DNA from: Adenophora triphylla var. japonica
Lineage: Eukaryota > Streptophyta > Magnoliopsida > Asterales > Campanulaceae
Assembly (NCBI GenBank): GCA_022495995.1
Contig: JAFEMH010002089.1
Coordinates: 1-64,000, forward strand
Direction: 5' to 3'
DNA length: 64,000 nt
The notes under the pieces were generated by a model. The model was not told where the DNA came from. It searched no databases and saw only the letters and a program-made list of their open reading frames with translations. The position numbers and the translations under genes are program-made. Positions 11,450 to 22,958 of the stretch are shown here, piece after piece (position 1 is the first letter of the stretch; the number at the start of each line of letters is the position of its first letter).

Positions 11450-12619
11450 CTATGCTAGGGTTTGGGCTCGTACGGCGAGGAAGAGGAGGACCACGGGGGA
11501 AGCTCACCATCGCTTACGGGGATGTGCGGGAAGCGTCTGGAGAGAAGATAGCCGTGAGGGTTTCGTCTTGTTCCATGGGCTCGGTATGAGGGTGATGAGT
11601 TTGAGGAGCTCAGAGGTGACGGCGCGGCGGAAGATCTTTGCGGGGCTTGACTTGCGACGCCATGTATGCAGGGAAGCGAGTCTTGGCAGCATAGCCCGGG
11701 TGTGCTTCCCGTAGCTCAGAGGATCCTCCGTTTGGGATGTTTGACTCCAGGGATATGGATGTGCTGGATTTTGAGAGGTACCTTGGCGGTGTGGGTGCCG
11801 AGGAGTTTATTTTGTTTGGTGAGGAGTACGAGACCTTTGTTAGGAGGAAGTTGAGGACGCCGCGGGTAGTGGCGAGGGAGAGAGGCTGGTCCATGAGCTC
11901 CCCAGAGGTTCCGATGCGGGGCCGGATTTCACTTATGTCCGCGGGGACGGATCGCGGAGGAGGGTGTATGCATGCCGTTCACAGCGAGCTCTGCTTTGCG
12001 TCACCAGTGGATCTGATAGATCGGTGAGTGTCTTGACTCTTTTCCGTTTTGGCATCTTTTACGCATTTTTCTCTTTTTGTTGTTGAGTATACTACATTGA
12101 TGAGCGTTTCTTTGGTACATTTTGCTTGTGCGGAGTCACTGGGAGAGCCTATGATGCGCCTGACTCGCCGTTATGTGGCGATGAGATCCTTTGCTAAGAA
12201 GATGGCGTCGAAGATGTCTTGCCGGTCTTCGCGTCGTATGCCAGCGTATGAGCCGATGCCTTCGAGGCATTCAGTGGATGTTCCTCCACCGGGAGCCGAG
12301 CCAGGGCCGCAGCAGGAGGGACCTTCGAGAGGGCGGCATAGCATGGATGCGGGAGCGTCTTACGGAGGCTGCAGTGGCCTTCGAGGGCGGCCACTTTTAT
12401 CGATTCGTACCTCGCATGCCGCTCGCTCGAGTGAGGATTCTCGAGCCTTCCTTCTTTGATCCTTTCGCCGGATTTGATCCTTCTGAGTACTTTTCGTGGG
12501 AGCCTCAGGCGGGTGCTCGGTATTCTGACGACGAGGATGTGACGGGCGAGTTCGCTGGGATGCCCGACTTTTCTTTGGAGGACCTCGGCGAGGATGATGA
12601 TGCTGAGGATTCTGATTAG
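11450..12619 (+). pseudogene. Second opposite-strand ORF of Tat B, acidic C-terminus
   Basis: A plus-strand coding-like stretch upstream of the PMD-like gene. The first part (11737-12023) carries FERYLGGVGAEEFILFGEEY and stops being open at a CG|GTGAGTG donor-like site (12024), which suggests an intron. The last part (12191-12619) ends in an acidic tail (DLGEDDDAEDSD) and a TAG stop at 12617. An AATAAA polyadenylation-like signal follows at 12693-12698. I do not recognise the protein. It could be the 3' half of a second captured gene, or the displaced end of the neighbouring PMD-like gene. Coding status is inferred from the stop, acidic tail and poly(A) signal only. Confidence 0.4.
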
Positions 12620-12692
12620 TATTCATTTGCTTTCCCTCTTTTCATATCCCTCTTTTTTTTTTTTTGTTTAGCAACAGACATTTTGTACCTGT

Positions 12693-12698
12693 AATAAA
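12693..12698 (+). terminator. Poly(A) signal AATAAA
   Basis: AATAAA 74 bases after the stop at 12619 and before the palindrome pair at 12955. It separates the two opposite-strand genes. Confidence 0.4.
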
Positions 12699-12954
12699 AC
12701 ACTAGCAATTGCATGGCAACAGTATTTTATTTTAAGATGTAATGTCATATTTTGTGATTCCCGGGAATTGTCCTAGAAATTGTTGCTATTATTATTTTTT
12801 ATTTTTGTGCATGCCACGTGAGCTGAGGGTGCGTTTGTGGGTAGCGTATGCTTGCCGGGAATGGTTTTGGCCAGTGTTTGGGTATTTGGAGCAAGGTTTC
12901 TTGAGGACGGTGGTTTTATCTTGTTTTTGGGGAAATGGGTTACGATTGCAAAGA

Positions 12955-12999
12955 GGTCCGTACGGACAGACCTACATTGCAAAGAGGTCCGTACGGACC
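12955..12999. promoter_or_regulatory. Two LTR-type palindromes before the opposite-strand gene
   Basis: GGTCCGTACGGACA at 12955-12968 (last base changed) and a perfect GGTCCGTACGGACC at 12986-12999, 31 bp apart. Both have the same AAAGA lead-in as the LTR copies, and TTGCTTTCGG follows as in the fourth LTR copy. They lie about 120 bp upstream of a plus-strand ATG at 13117. Confidence 0.8.
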
Positions 13000-13116
13000 A
13001 ACTTTGCTTTCGGAAGGACTTAAATGTTTTCCGGTGTCTGGACTTTCTCCCATTCCCCATTTGCGGCCATTTTCGAGCTTTCTTCCCCATTTTCTCTAGG
13101 AACCTCCATTTTTGCC

Positions 13117-14660
13117 ATGGATTCTTCGTATGTCCCTAGAATTTTGCCGAGGCTTTCGCAGAGAGGCAAGCACACTTCCTAGGCGGTTGAAAACGTGGAT
13201 GCGGCGCCGTATGAGGCATCGAGAGACGGGCTTTCGAGGTAAGGTTTCGTCTTTGCTCGGTTTGGTCTTTTAAGGAGTTGGTTCTGATTGGGATTTGTTG
13301 CGGGCTGCCGCGAAGTTACAGGATGTTAGGAGGCACGTGCACAAGCTTCTCCTACAATGAAATGGTGCCCACTTTTGAAGATTTTCGGGCTTTGATTGGA
13401 GGACCGGAGGTGGAGGCCATCTCGCTTCCTTTGGTTAGTGGTCTTTGCCGTGAGCGTGAAGCTTGCGGACTTTCTTCGTACTTCGTTGGAAGAAGTGCGA
13501 GGGCATGATCCTTGATTCGGGTCATATTGACATTTGCTGCCTGTAGGAGCGGTTCATGGTTGATGATGAGTGACGTCTCTTAGGATGTATTTGCCTTGTG
13601 TATGATAGCGACGCTCTTCTGGTCGGCTCCCTTGGCATTTGTGATGGCGCTTTGCTAGATGTGGTAGGGCACCGCAGAGCCGGAGAGGATATTGTCCCGT
13701 TGGTCTTTGGGGAGACTCTTCATGGTATCGACCGTCCGGCGCCCGGGGATCGTTTTATGAGAGGAAGCCCCGCTTTGCTCACCTTGTGGCTGCGAGAGAG
13801 ACTTCGAGCCATGCCGAGGCTCCGACGTCGTTTAGCCCGTGGTCATTTGCTCAGCGACCTCTGGTGTTGGATATGGATCGATCACGCTGGGAGAGATGGA
13901 TGGCACGGCTTGGTACGCATCGAGATCCGGTGGGTTCCTTGTGGAGGATTGAGACCGGGAGGATCTTGCAGAAGGGTCCTACGTCGTCGGTGGTTCCGAG
14001 GTTTGTCTTGGTCACTCCTTCTATATTCCGTCGCTTGTTTCCGGCGGTTTGGGATGAAGCGAGCCTTTGTTGGGTGGGATGACCTTGCTGCTGCGGAGGT
14101 AGTTCCTCTTTGTATGGCGGCTCAGTGCCTTCTTGTATTGTACGAGGGTATGGAAGTATTCCGCTTTCCCTCTGTGGTACTCCTTAGACGTCGGGAGAGT
14201 GTCGTGTTGACGACTCGGTATACGGCTTTAGTATGAGCGGCATGTTGGGCGATCCCAGTGGTCTTGGAGAGCGGCGTGCAGCGGATTACAGGACCCGGTT
14301 GCCGTAGCGGCTATTGCCTTAGGAGTGCGAAGCACAGTCGACCACTTTGGATGTGACGGGAGACACTTTGTTTGACTACGAGACTAGAAGTTGGCCGGCG
14401 ACGAGGAGAGGTCCTCTTTTACGGACTCGCGGGGAGGAGATCCGAGCCGAAGCACGGGCGAATGAAGCCACGAGAGCTACTTGGATTATTTGACTCTGAG
14501 AGGACCCCGGATCTCGGGCGAGAGACGCGAAGTTGGTTCACGTGGAGCGAAAGAAGACTCGCCGGGGACGAGGAAGAAAGGAAAGAATGGCGAGGGGACA
14601 AGCGCGAGATGGCGCGGAATGACCTCCTAGGTATCCATTCATTGCATTGCAAACACATTA
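13117..14660 (+). pseudogene. Opposite-strand PMD/DUF7745-like gene of Tat B
   Basis: Plus-strand gene inside the minus-strand element. A start is likely at 13117 (MDSSYVPRILPRLSQ). A GAG|GTAAGG splice-donor-like site follows at 13239 with a TTTAAG|GAG acceptor-like site near 13275. Next come WDLLRAAAK, then SFSYNEMVPTFEDFRALIGG (13353-13412), the hallmark N-terminal motif of plant mobile-like domains. VPLVFGETLHGIDR, FMRGSPALLTLWLRERL and, in another frame, LDMDRSRWERWMARL, PRFVLVTPSIFRRLFP and GMKRAFVGWDDL continue the same domain. A basic, possibly coiled-coil tail ends near 14660. Small indels break the frame several times. Its function in the element is unknown. Opposite-strand genes are known in Tat relatives such as Grande. 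Confidence 0.65.
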
Positions 14661-15399
14661 TTAGTTAAATGTATTAAGGCTGTCTTTTAGCATGTTGTGA
14701 ACTTGAGAGTAGACCGTGCTTGAACTCATCAAGAAATGTTGTAACCGTTAGTGATTTGTGATTTACTTTTAAAGCTTTGTCGAGACGCAAGATCTCTTGT
14801 TTGCCTTGGCTTTTGTTGTGCACTTTGTCGGCGTCCATCTTTGGACTTTTCTGTTGCATCCGCGGGTGGCGATCGAGCCATGACGGCAATCCCCTTTTCT
14901 TTGAGGCTTTGTATTTGGCCGAGAGGTTGAATGCTCCCTTGACAAGTCGTTCTGACGGTCTTTTTCGTAGCTTCCTTGCCGCTTGTTGGCGTCGGGCTCT
15001 TGACCTCAATTTCGCGGCTTACGTTTGAGCTTCTTTTTTTTTTTTTTTTTGTTGTGTGAGCCCTTGCTCGAGCTCTCTTTTTTTTTTTTTGAAGCGCGTG
15101 AGGGCGAAGGCAAGCCCTGGCAGAAGTGGACATGAGTCGGTCGTTTGATCTTTGAGTGACCCTCGGATGTCTTTGGATGTTGCCGCCGTCGTTTGACTTG
15201 GTCAAGGTGGCTTTAGGCGTGTTCTTGAAAAGTGCGTAGCTTGATGGAGGTCTTGATTGACATTCAAACTTTTGACCCTTTTTGTGTATTTTTAGACCGG
15301 ACCAATTAAGGTTGCCTACGTTCCCCGGACTAGAGGGCTCGGAGTGCACGTAGTTCGACACTACATGGAGTGCCAAGAGATGCACAGTTGTTCTTCTTC
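14661..15399. other. Linker between integrase and opposite-strand gene
   Basis: T-rich runs (15035-15090) and lysine/arginine-rich open stretches on the minus strand that look compositional. I see no recognisable domain. Confidence 0.4.
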
Positions 15400-16600
15400 G
15401 AGGCGAAGTATCTGCGAAGTTTGCTTCCGTTATTTGGATTCATGAAGGGTTGCCGTCTAGGTCTGTTAGCTTCATGGCACCTCAGGAGAAGATCTTTTGA
15501 ACCACGAAAGGGCCGATCCATGTGGGTTCCCATTTTCCCAGTGGGTTGGTTCGAGTGGGAGGCTTTTCTTTGAGTACAAGGTCACCTTCCCGATGTCTCG
15601 GGATTTGACTTTCTTGTCGAAAGCTCTAGCCATCCTGCTTTGATAGGCTCGGACGTGTTCCATGGCCTTTAGTCGTCGCTCGTCTAGCGAGCCAATTCGT
15701 CATGTCGGCTTCGGAGCCATTCGACTTCGTTGATGTCATTTTCAGCGGCGCTCGGAGTGAGGGAATTTCTAGCTCGATGGGAAGGACTGCTTCCATCCCG
15801 TATGTCGGGGCAAATGGGGTTTCTCCCGTGGGCATTCGGCCCGATGTGCGGTAGCCCCAAAGTGCAAGGTGCGGCTTCTCGGGCCAATCTCGTCCTCGGG
15901 TGGTCATTTTTCGGATGATCCGTTCGAGGGTTTTGTTTCTTTGCTTCCACGGCGCCGTTTGTTTGTGGCCGGTAGGGAGAAGATTTGTGGCGTGTGATCT
16001 TGAATTCAGCCGGCGATGCATCAAATTCTCCTTCGAAGTGTGAGCCGTTGTCTGATATGACCTCATTTGGGATGCCGTATCGGCATATGATGTTTTCCTT
16101 GAGGAAATGTGCGACCTTCTTGGAGGTGAGTACCTTGTAGGACTTGGCCTCGACCCATTTGGTGAAGTAGTCGATGGCTACTAAGATGAACTCGTGACCG
16201 TTCTTGCTGGCGGAGCGATTTTCCCTATGACGTCAATTCCCAGTGGCGAAAGGGCGAGGTGTAGTCATGCGGTAGAGATCGTGGGGCGGCGAGATGATTG
16301 AGGTTGGAGAACCGTTGGCACTTGTCGCGGCTTCGGACAAAGTGGATGCAATCTTGCCTCCATGGAGATCCGATAGTAGCCCATCCCGAGAATGATTTGC
16401 ATCGGGGCTCTGGCGTTCATGTGGGGACCGCAAGCCCCATTGTGGACTTCGTTCATGAACTTGTCTTGCTTCTTCTGGGCGACGCGGCGTAGGAGTGGCC
16501 CGTAGTAGCGTTTTTTGTATAACATGTCCCCGAGGATGACGAAGTGAGAGGCGAGGCGTTTTAGGGCCATGATGCTCTTGGTTTTGACCCCTCACGTGTG
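15400..16600 (-). pseudogene. Integrase of Tat B (frameshifted)
   Basis: The zinc-binding part is seen around 16570-16330 (LYKKRYYGPLLRRV, then EVHNGACGPHMNARAPMQII and MGYYRISMEA). The catalytic core follows in other frames: YFTKWVEAK near 16170, IPNEVISDNGSHFEGEF near 16060, then PQTNGAVEA and PFAPTYGMEAVLPIELEIPS near 15800. The C-terminal GPFVVQKIFSGGAMKLTDLDG segment is near 15500. This is the standard Tat order (H2C2, DDE core, C-terminal domain). It would insert the cDNA copy into the genome. Several frame changes show it is dead as read. Confidence 0.85.
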
Positions 16601-17811
16601 TTGACCTTCCTTGTTCATGAAGGCGGTTTCCCGTTCTTGAGGTATTGGAAGATCGGCTTGTCTTTGGAAATGGCGTCGGACTTGCGTCTCTTTGGCTCTT
16701 CGGCAATCTTGCAAATCGTTGTGATTAAAACCTTCTCGGCGGCTTGGGCCCGGTTTTCTCTCGTTTGACAACATGCTTAAATGTTTGCTTGATGCATTTA
16801 TTTAATTAATGTGTTTGCCTTTTGTATAGATGAGTTTAAGCTTGTTTTGATTAGTTAATGTCATCATTTGTTAAAGATGCAATGAGATGGTTTTAGGAAG
16901 GTCGGACCTTTTATTGAAAGCGTGAAGGCATGCATTGTTGATCAAAGATTCACAATCGTCGGGCGTAAAGCCGTCAAAGACACAAAAGATGTGAATACAA
17001 TGCGACAACAAGACTCGAAGCTAGACTATAGGCGACGAGGGATTGGACCGAGCTTCATTACTCCCGGATAGGCGTAGCTCTAGAGGGAGTGGTCTTTGGT
17101 TCGGGTGGCCAATCTTCCCTTGGCGTGAGTCCGGAAAAGTAGCTTGCATGCGGTTCAATTTCAAACCGGATCGCGGAGGTTTTTGGCTGCTCCACGATGA
17201 TGTCCCTCCATTAGTGTTGCCACCGGTCCTTGGGGGTTTTTGATGATAGAAGTCGGCGAGGGCTACTTCTAGGAGGGCGAAGCATTCGGCCCGGTCGGAG
17301 TGGATTCTTCTTGCGATGTTGATCACTTTCATAGAATCCGCCTCTTTATGCGGGATCTTTGCTTGGACGACATTTACAATGTCCGATTCGAGCGGGCATG
17401 CTATATCTCCTTCCCCGATTAAGCCTTGGAGGAGGTTGCGCCATTGTTCGTCCGGAGTCGGACACCGGAATGTTGAATTGAACTAAGCTGTGATGGCCGT
17501 CCCCGTAAGATCCGAGTGTCGGCTAGAGGGTTGTCTTGTACGGGGATCGGTGATAAGCCGGTTGCAAGAGGGTTTTCGGCGAAGTAAGGGTCTACTCCTC
17601 GATCAATCTCCATTAGGGCATCCGTCTCTTGATCCTCTCTCAAGCATTCTTCACGATCGCATATATCGAGTTGTCATCCTGGCCCATGAGTTCTTCAATT
17701 TCCGGCTCGTCGCGGCTTAGAGCGTGGATGTAAGGATCCACCTCGTAGCGGGATAGGGTAGGAGAATCATGCGGGGAAGAGTATTCGATCATGTCGGGAC
17801 CTTCTTACAGG
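16600..17811 (-). other. Gap where RT/RNase H should be
   Basis: Between protease and integrase there are only about 1.2 kb. I find no YxDD-like RT catalytic motif and no RNase H block on the minus strand. Open pieces such as 17643-17419 and 17332-17021 match nothing I recognise. A full RT-RNase H region would need roughly 2 kb. Confidence 0.5.
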
Positions 17812-18508
17812 TCATAGCTTGGCGGCCAAGCACTTGCCATTACTGCGCTTCCGCGGATCACTTCGATTGCTCCGTTGGCATTGATGAATTTCACGCATTG
17901 GTGAAGAGTAGATGATCTTTGCTTTCATCGATGTATCGAGCCGTCCCAACAAAGCAGAGAAGGTTGGTTTGACTTCCACGACTTGGAACTCTACCGACTC
18001 CAGTTGTACGTCGAATTGGATCCTCAAGTTGATGATTCCTACGATTGGTCGTGCAGTAGAGTCGTAGGCTCGGATTACCCGAGGTGAAGGCCTTATCGAA
18101 GAAGCGGTCGATGTGGAGTCGTTTCGGTGTGCTTAAAGCGATGATGTTGACTGCGGAGCCGTTATCAATCAAGACGTTCGGGAGGAAGAACCTCTCTATC
18201 TTTATGAGGATGAGGAGAGCTTCGTTGTGCCGATTCTCACATATTGGCAAGTCATCGTCTGTGAAGGCTAAACCGCTTCCCGTGCTACCGTTGGACTCAG
18301 TCTCGTGCAGGGAACGTTCGATCCAACCATTTGTATGCCTTGGGCTGGGCAAAGATCGTAGGGAGACGGTGGCCCTTGGGCGTTCTTGTCGGAATTCCCG
18401 GTCACGAGACCTTTTGACTCTTGTTTCACGTTCCCGATCATAGCGAGACAAAGCATGCGACGGTCTCGGAAATTGCGGGGAGTACGCTCTCGCTTGGGAT
18501 TTCGTCAA
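17812..18508 (-). pseudogene. Aspartic protease region of Tat B
   Basis: The minus-strand frame contains FTDDDLPICENRHNEALLI followed by VLIDNGSAVNIIALSTPKRL. The D-N-G-S block is the active-site form usual in Tat proteases. A shifted frame continues with VEFQVVEVKPTFSALLGR, the second conserved half where LLGR is expected. The protease would cut the gag-pol polyprotein. The frame change between the two halves near 18030 means it is not functional as read. Confidence 0.8.
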
Positions 18509-18599
18509 TGGCTGTGGAGTTTACCACTGTCGTTACGGGAATGGATTTCCAATGGTATTGGGACCACGGGGGCGTTCCAATTTTCCCTCCTCAATGAGC

Positions 18600-20473
18600 C
18601 CCCGAATCACCTGCTTGAGTACGAAGCAATTGTCGGTGGTGTGGCGGGGTAGTTATGGAAGGCGCGGTGCTTGCTCATATCCATGTTGGGTTTGAGGGTC
18701 TTCGGTTGGAAATTCTCGAGTGGTTTGAGAAGATTTCGCTTCACCAAAGCTTCAAATACTTGACCCAAGGGCATTTCCGAGGTTATCAAAATCTTTGGGC
18801 TGGGAAGCGAGGGGTTGTTATTCTTTGGGGCCGCTGATCGCGGTTTACTTGAGCTCCGTTACGAATGTAGTGCTTGTTCATTGCTTCCTTTCCTTTGGTT
18901 GGGCGGGAGTTGAAGTTGCCGGGTTTGTTCGATAGCGGTAAGACGATGCGGGGGTTCTTTGTTGCCTTTTGAAGACTCGTAGTCTTTTCAAACTTTGTCC
19001 GGCGTTGACCATGGCACGGAGATCCGGATAGAAATGGTGGGTGATCAAAGTCCTCAAAGAAGGTTTGAGGCGAGGAATGGAAGATGTCCATCTGCTCTTC
19101 TTTGGAAAGTGGATCCATTATCTCGCTTAGCTTCCGGTTCCATCTTTTGTAGAATTCGCCCCTTTGGTTCGTCATCCTTTTTGTTCGGTGGCTTGCGGGT
19201 CATGGCGGTTTGTTTCCCATTCAAGATTGGCACGGTACTTCTCCGGGAAGATTTCACTAATCCGATCCCACGTGGAGCGGTTTTACGCCTTCACATTGAG
19301 GAACCACCTTAGTGCTTTGTGGATTTGAGGGAATGCGAAAATGATACGCCATCTGTTGAGGGTTGCCCCTTTGGCTCTCATACCCGGGACGTAGGTGTCG
19401 ATGTGGGTTTTGGGCATTCTGTTCGTCAAACTTTTCCATTTCCGGCATCCTGAACTTTGGAGGGAGAGGGACCACTTTGTTCGGATCGGTAGGCAGGAGG
19501 GAGTCCTTTCGAGAACTAGCTAGATTGCCTTGCATGTCTTTCATTTGTTCAATCAGCCAGCCATGTGGGGATCGGTGTTTGAGGTGGGTTACCATTTTCG
19601 GGGACGGACACCGAAGATGGAGGTGGATTGGGCGATGGGATCGCCATTCGGGAATCTTGGGGAGGTAGTTGAGTGTATACCAACCCATACCCCAGGGTGT
19701 TGAAGTTGAGGGCGTGATTGCCGGAGTCCGCTAAGGGTTGTGTTTGGGAACTGGGGAAACGATTCGTTAGCCCCAATTGGCAGACTTGCAGGTGGCAAAC
19801 TTGAGATGTCGGGATATCCGCTCGGGATGCCTGTCCCTGGTAAGAATGGGGACTTTTGATTGTGATTGCGAGGCTCGTATAGAGGCAAAGGATTGAATCC
19901 TGGGGGATACCGAGATGCATTGGGATGCAGCGGAGCGAGCACGTATGTGTCTTTGTTGGTGCTGAGCTTGATGTGCGAGCCGGGAAGCGGACGATCTGAG
20001 GCGGGCATGTCGGAGCGCTGACCGACGCCTGAGGGGAGCTTTGAGCGAGAGCGCTGCGTAGCTGGGATCTCGTAGCTTGGCGGAGGCGGGACCTGCTGAT
20101 AGCTTTGAGAAACCGGGGGAGCCGGTATATCTTCGTCCTCTATGAGAACAAAGGTTCCGTCGGGTTGGGGAACTGCAACTGTTCCTCGAAGGCGCAAGGT
20201 GTCGACGATCCAGGCTTGCTGTTCTTCTTGGCGCTTCTTGATGGCTTCGAAGGCTCGCAGCACCTCCTCCATTGTCTGGAGATTCCTTAGTGGCGGGGTT
20301 CCGTTTCCCTCACTGTTATCTGGATCCGTCGTCAGAGGGAGTATTGGACGGTGCGGGCCGTTGAAGCTGGAAGGGCTATCGGACCTTGTGACCTCGATGC
20401 GAAAAGGCGGCTTCCGGGGGATTCTCAACCACTCTCGGTTATTTGGAGGGGGTGATGGGCAAGGTTTAGACAC
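18600..20473 (-). pseudogene. gag of Tat B (frameshifted)
   Basis: Starts at 20473 with MSKPCPSPPPNNREWLRI, a proline-rich N-terminus typical of plant Tat gag. It has an IEDEDIPAPP acidic stretch near residue 110. After a frameshift near 19650 come the KFRMPEMEKFD and NPHRHLR segments of the retrotransposon gag core. Further frames give YKRWNRKLSEIMDPLSKEEQ (about 19150) and MDMSKHRAFHNYPATPPTIA (about 18660), the usual end of the Tat gag where a CCHC-like segment would follow. The product would package element RNA. At least three frame changes are needed to follow it, so it is not intact as read. Confidence 0.8.
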
Positions 20474-21667
20474 AGGAATGGCCTAACGGGATAGAAGGGG
20501 GAAAGCTCACGTGGCATGCGGTTTCCGTTTCTTTTATTTTCGATTTTTGATTTTTTTGTTGTTTTAATTTACTTAAAAAACAGTATTTTCTCGAGAATCT
20601 AGGTAGGTTGGAAAAGATTGCTCTTCTTTTTCGCAACTATGCTAGATCCTGGGTCGATGGAGACCATACGTGCGGCTATAAGCCCCTCGTTTTTTTGTAT
20701 TTCGACATCCCGGGGTGGACGGCCCGGGCGAGGGTCCTATAGTGCAAGCGGTTTCCACCGGCCTAAAAGAAAAATCGAACCTAAGGACCGAGCTGTCATG
20801 TTCGTTTTGATGCATTAGCCATGCTGAATAGTGAACCGAGCCGGCCACCGAGTCAAGATCAGGTCAAGAGTTCGGCATGACCTCTCTTTACCTTGCTTGC
20901 GCAAGGGATCTGTGACGTTAGGCGTTAGGTGGGTCATATCGTCATGGGCTGGCGTATCAAAGGCGTGATGACATGGTGTCATGCGGCATGGATGTATATC
21001 GGGACGGAACATCGTGCAGGTGTAGCCGGAAATCAAGATCGGGTCAAGATTTTAGCATGACCTTTCATCGCTTTGCTTGCGCAAGGGATCTTGAGTTCCG
21101 AGCCTTGACTCGAAAATGGCCGGCATGGTATATGTATCCAGCCGTATGACACCTGACCGGTAAAAACCAACCGAGTCTGGACGAGTGTGACTCAAGACTC
21201 AAACGTGCGGGGTTGACGCTTGGCTAGGATGGGATGTTTGGAATGATCCCGTGCGCGCCCAAGAGGCCTAGGAAGACCAAACGGACTGCAACCGAGACCA
21301 CTCCGGGTTAAGGGTTGTAATGTGCAACAGTATCCGAGGCAAGGCGGCATAGTGTGCGGTGCTTAACCGAGGCAAAGAAAGCTGAGTAGAGCTGCTGTAA
21401 CCAGGCAAGAGCCAAGGCGGTGCGCGTAGTGTGCGGTTTCTAAAATTCTTTTACGAGTAAAATAGAAGTTTTTGAAGAATTTTAAATGTATGCACGAGAT
21501 GTATATTGATGCATTTTTTTGTATTTTTATTTTTTTTTTTTTTTGTAAAATAAAAACGAAGCACGTGCACACACACACAACGATTAAAGGAAGGGGTAAA
21601 ATGAAAGTTTGACCCTCATCATCGTTTTAAAAATCTTTTGTTTTGTTTAAAAGTTTTTAAAACAAAA
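20474..21667 (-). other. Untranslated leader of Tat B
   Basis: Between PBS and gag start. It holds a block around 20690-20790 shared with the Tat A leader and otherwise no convincing gene. Confidence 0.5.
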
Positions 21668-21685
21668 TGTCCCAACGAGTCGCCA
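21668..21685 (-). other. Primer-binding site of Tat B
   Basis: Minus strand reads TGGCGACTCGTTGGGACA, two bases after the LTR. The first nine bases equal those of the Tat A site, so the same tRNA-Arg-type primer is likely. The rest is altered, with an apparent missing base. Confidence 0.7.
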
Positions 21686-22676
21686 ACCGAAATTACCAGG
21701 ATCTCGGCTCGCGGCGATGGTGCCCCGTGCATCTCGCGTTCCGTTCATTTGTTCGGGAATGTTCGCCGGATCCGAGAGGCGGCACAATCGCGCCCCGGCA
21801 TCGGCTTATTCCGTCTTAGCGTTTTGCGAGGTTGGAGGTGTCTCGCCGTGTTTTGCTTTGTAGAGTCGCCACGCCGTTTTATTAAGCCCAAAACATTGAA
21901 AAAGGGCATCGGTTTAAAGATAAATTTTAAAGCTGTTTTTGTGTGATGAGATTTTGAGTTCGGAGGTCGATGACTCCCGGGAAGAGAATATTAGAATATT
22001 AGAGCTCACTCCGAGTAGCCTCGTAAAACGAGTCTTTCGGATACCCCTAATATCCTTTAAAAAGTTGTGTGTGTGTGTGTGTGCTTTTAAAAATGCATCT
22101 TTGTATCGGATGTCTACATTGTATTGAAATGTATTGAAATAGAATAGGAAGGAAGCCTTACCAATGTTGGTTCGTGTCCTGTCTTACCGCAGGGAATAGT
22201 GTTTGAGGTCGGAGTAGCGTTCCTGGATTGCTTCAGGATGCCGGTTGTCCGCGGACGCAGTTTCGGCGTGAGTGGAGGTTGTAGGCTGCGTTTGGGCGAG
22301 AGGTTCGGCGTGCGTGGGGATCGTCGGGATCACTCGGGCAGGTTCGGCGTGCGTTGTGGTGGCGGGAGTCACTCGGGCAGAGTTTCGGCGTGGTTTGGGA
22401 TCGTCGGTTTGACTCGGAAAGAGCGGGACACCGGGAAAGACCGTGCAAGGCCTCGGAGTACCACGAGGGGCCTCGTAGTACCTCGAGAGTGCCTCGGGCG
22501 GCGCGGGAGCGTCTCGGGAGCGCTCGGAGAGGCTTCGGAGCACCTCTAGGGGGCTCGGAAGGCCTCGGAAGGATCCGAAGGGCCGGGAATGCCTCGAAAG
22601 GGCTTAGAAGGGGAGCCGAAGGCTTAGGGAGGAAGAGAGAAGAGGGAGGTGTGAAAAAATGAGGAGGGGGAGCCCT

Positions 22677-22686
22677 CTATTTATAG
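22677..22686 (-). promoter_or_regulatory. TATA box, Tat B 5' LTR
   Basis: CTATAAATAG on the minus strand. This copy would drive the genomic transcript of the element. Confidence 0.65.
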
Positions 22687-22707
22687 TCTCGAGATTTGGT
22701 GCAAAGA

Positions 22708-22958
22708 GGTCCGTACGGACCTCCTTGGTTATCCAGGATTTTGGTTTTCCTCGATTTGAGGGAATATGCAATGATGGTGAATATTCTGGAAATGATGATG
22801 TTCCCTTGCAAAGAGGTCCGTACGGACCATCTTGCATGCAAAGAGGTCCGTACGGACCAAGTCTGCATGGAAACCATCATTTCTCCCGGGATTTGAGGGA
22901 ATATTGTGGACTTTAAGGGGATTCAGTAATTATGGAAACAAAGAGGTCCGTACGGACC
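22708..22958. promoter_or_regulatory. Palindrome cluster GGTCCGTACGGACC x4 (5' LTR)
   Basis: Copies at 22708-22721, 22815-22828, 22845-22858 and 22945-22958, at the same spacings as in the other LTR (107-108, 30 and 100 bp). None has changed, although flanking sequence differs between the LTRs. Confidence 0.8.

Noticed and set aside
13117..14660. Intact host gene inside Tat B
   Set aside because: It lies wholly between the element's LTRs, shares LTR-type motifs in its promoter and is frameshifted, so it is treated as part of the element.
14729..15385. 218-residue minus-strand open frame next to integrase
   Set aside because: Lysine runs from T tracts and no family resemblance; probably the untranslated linker after integrase.
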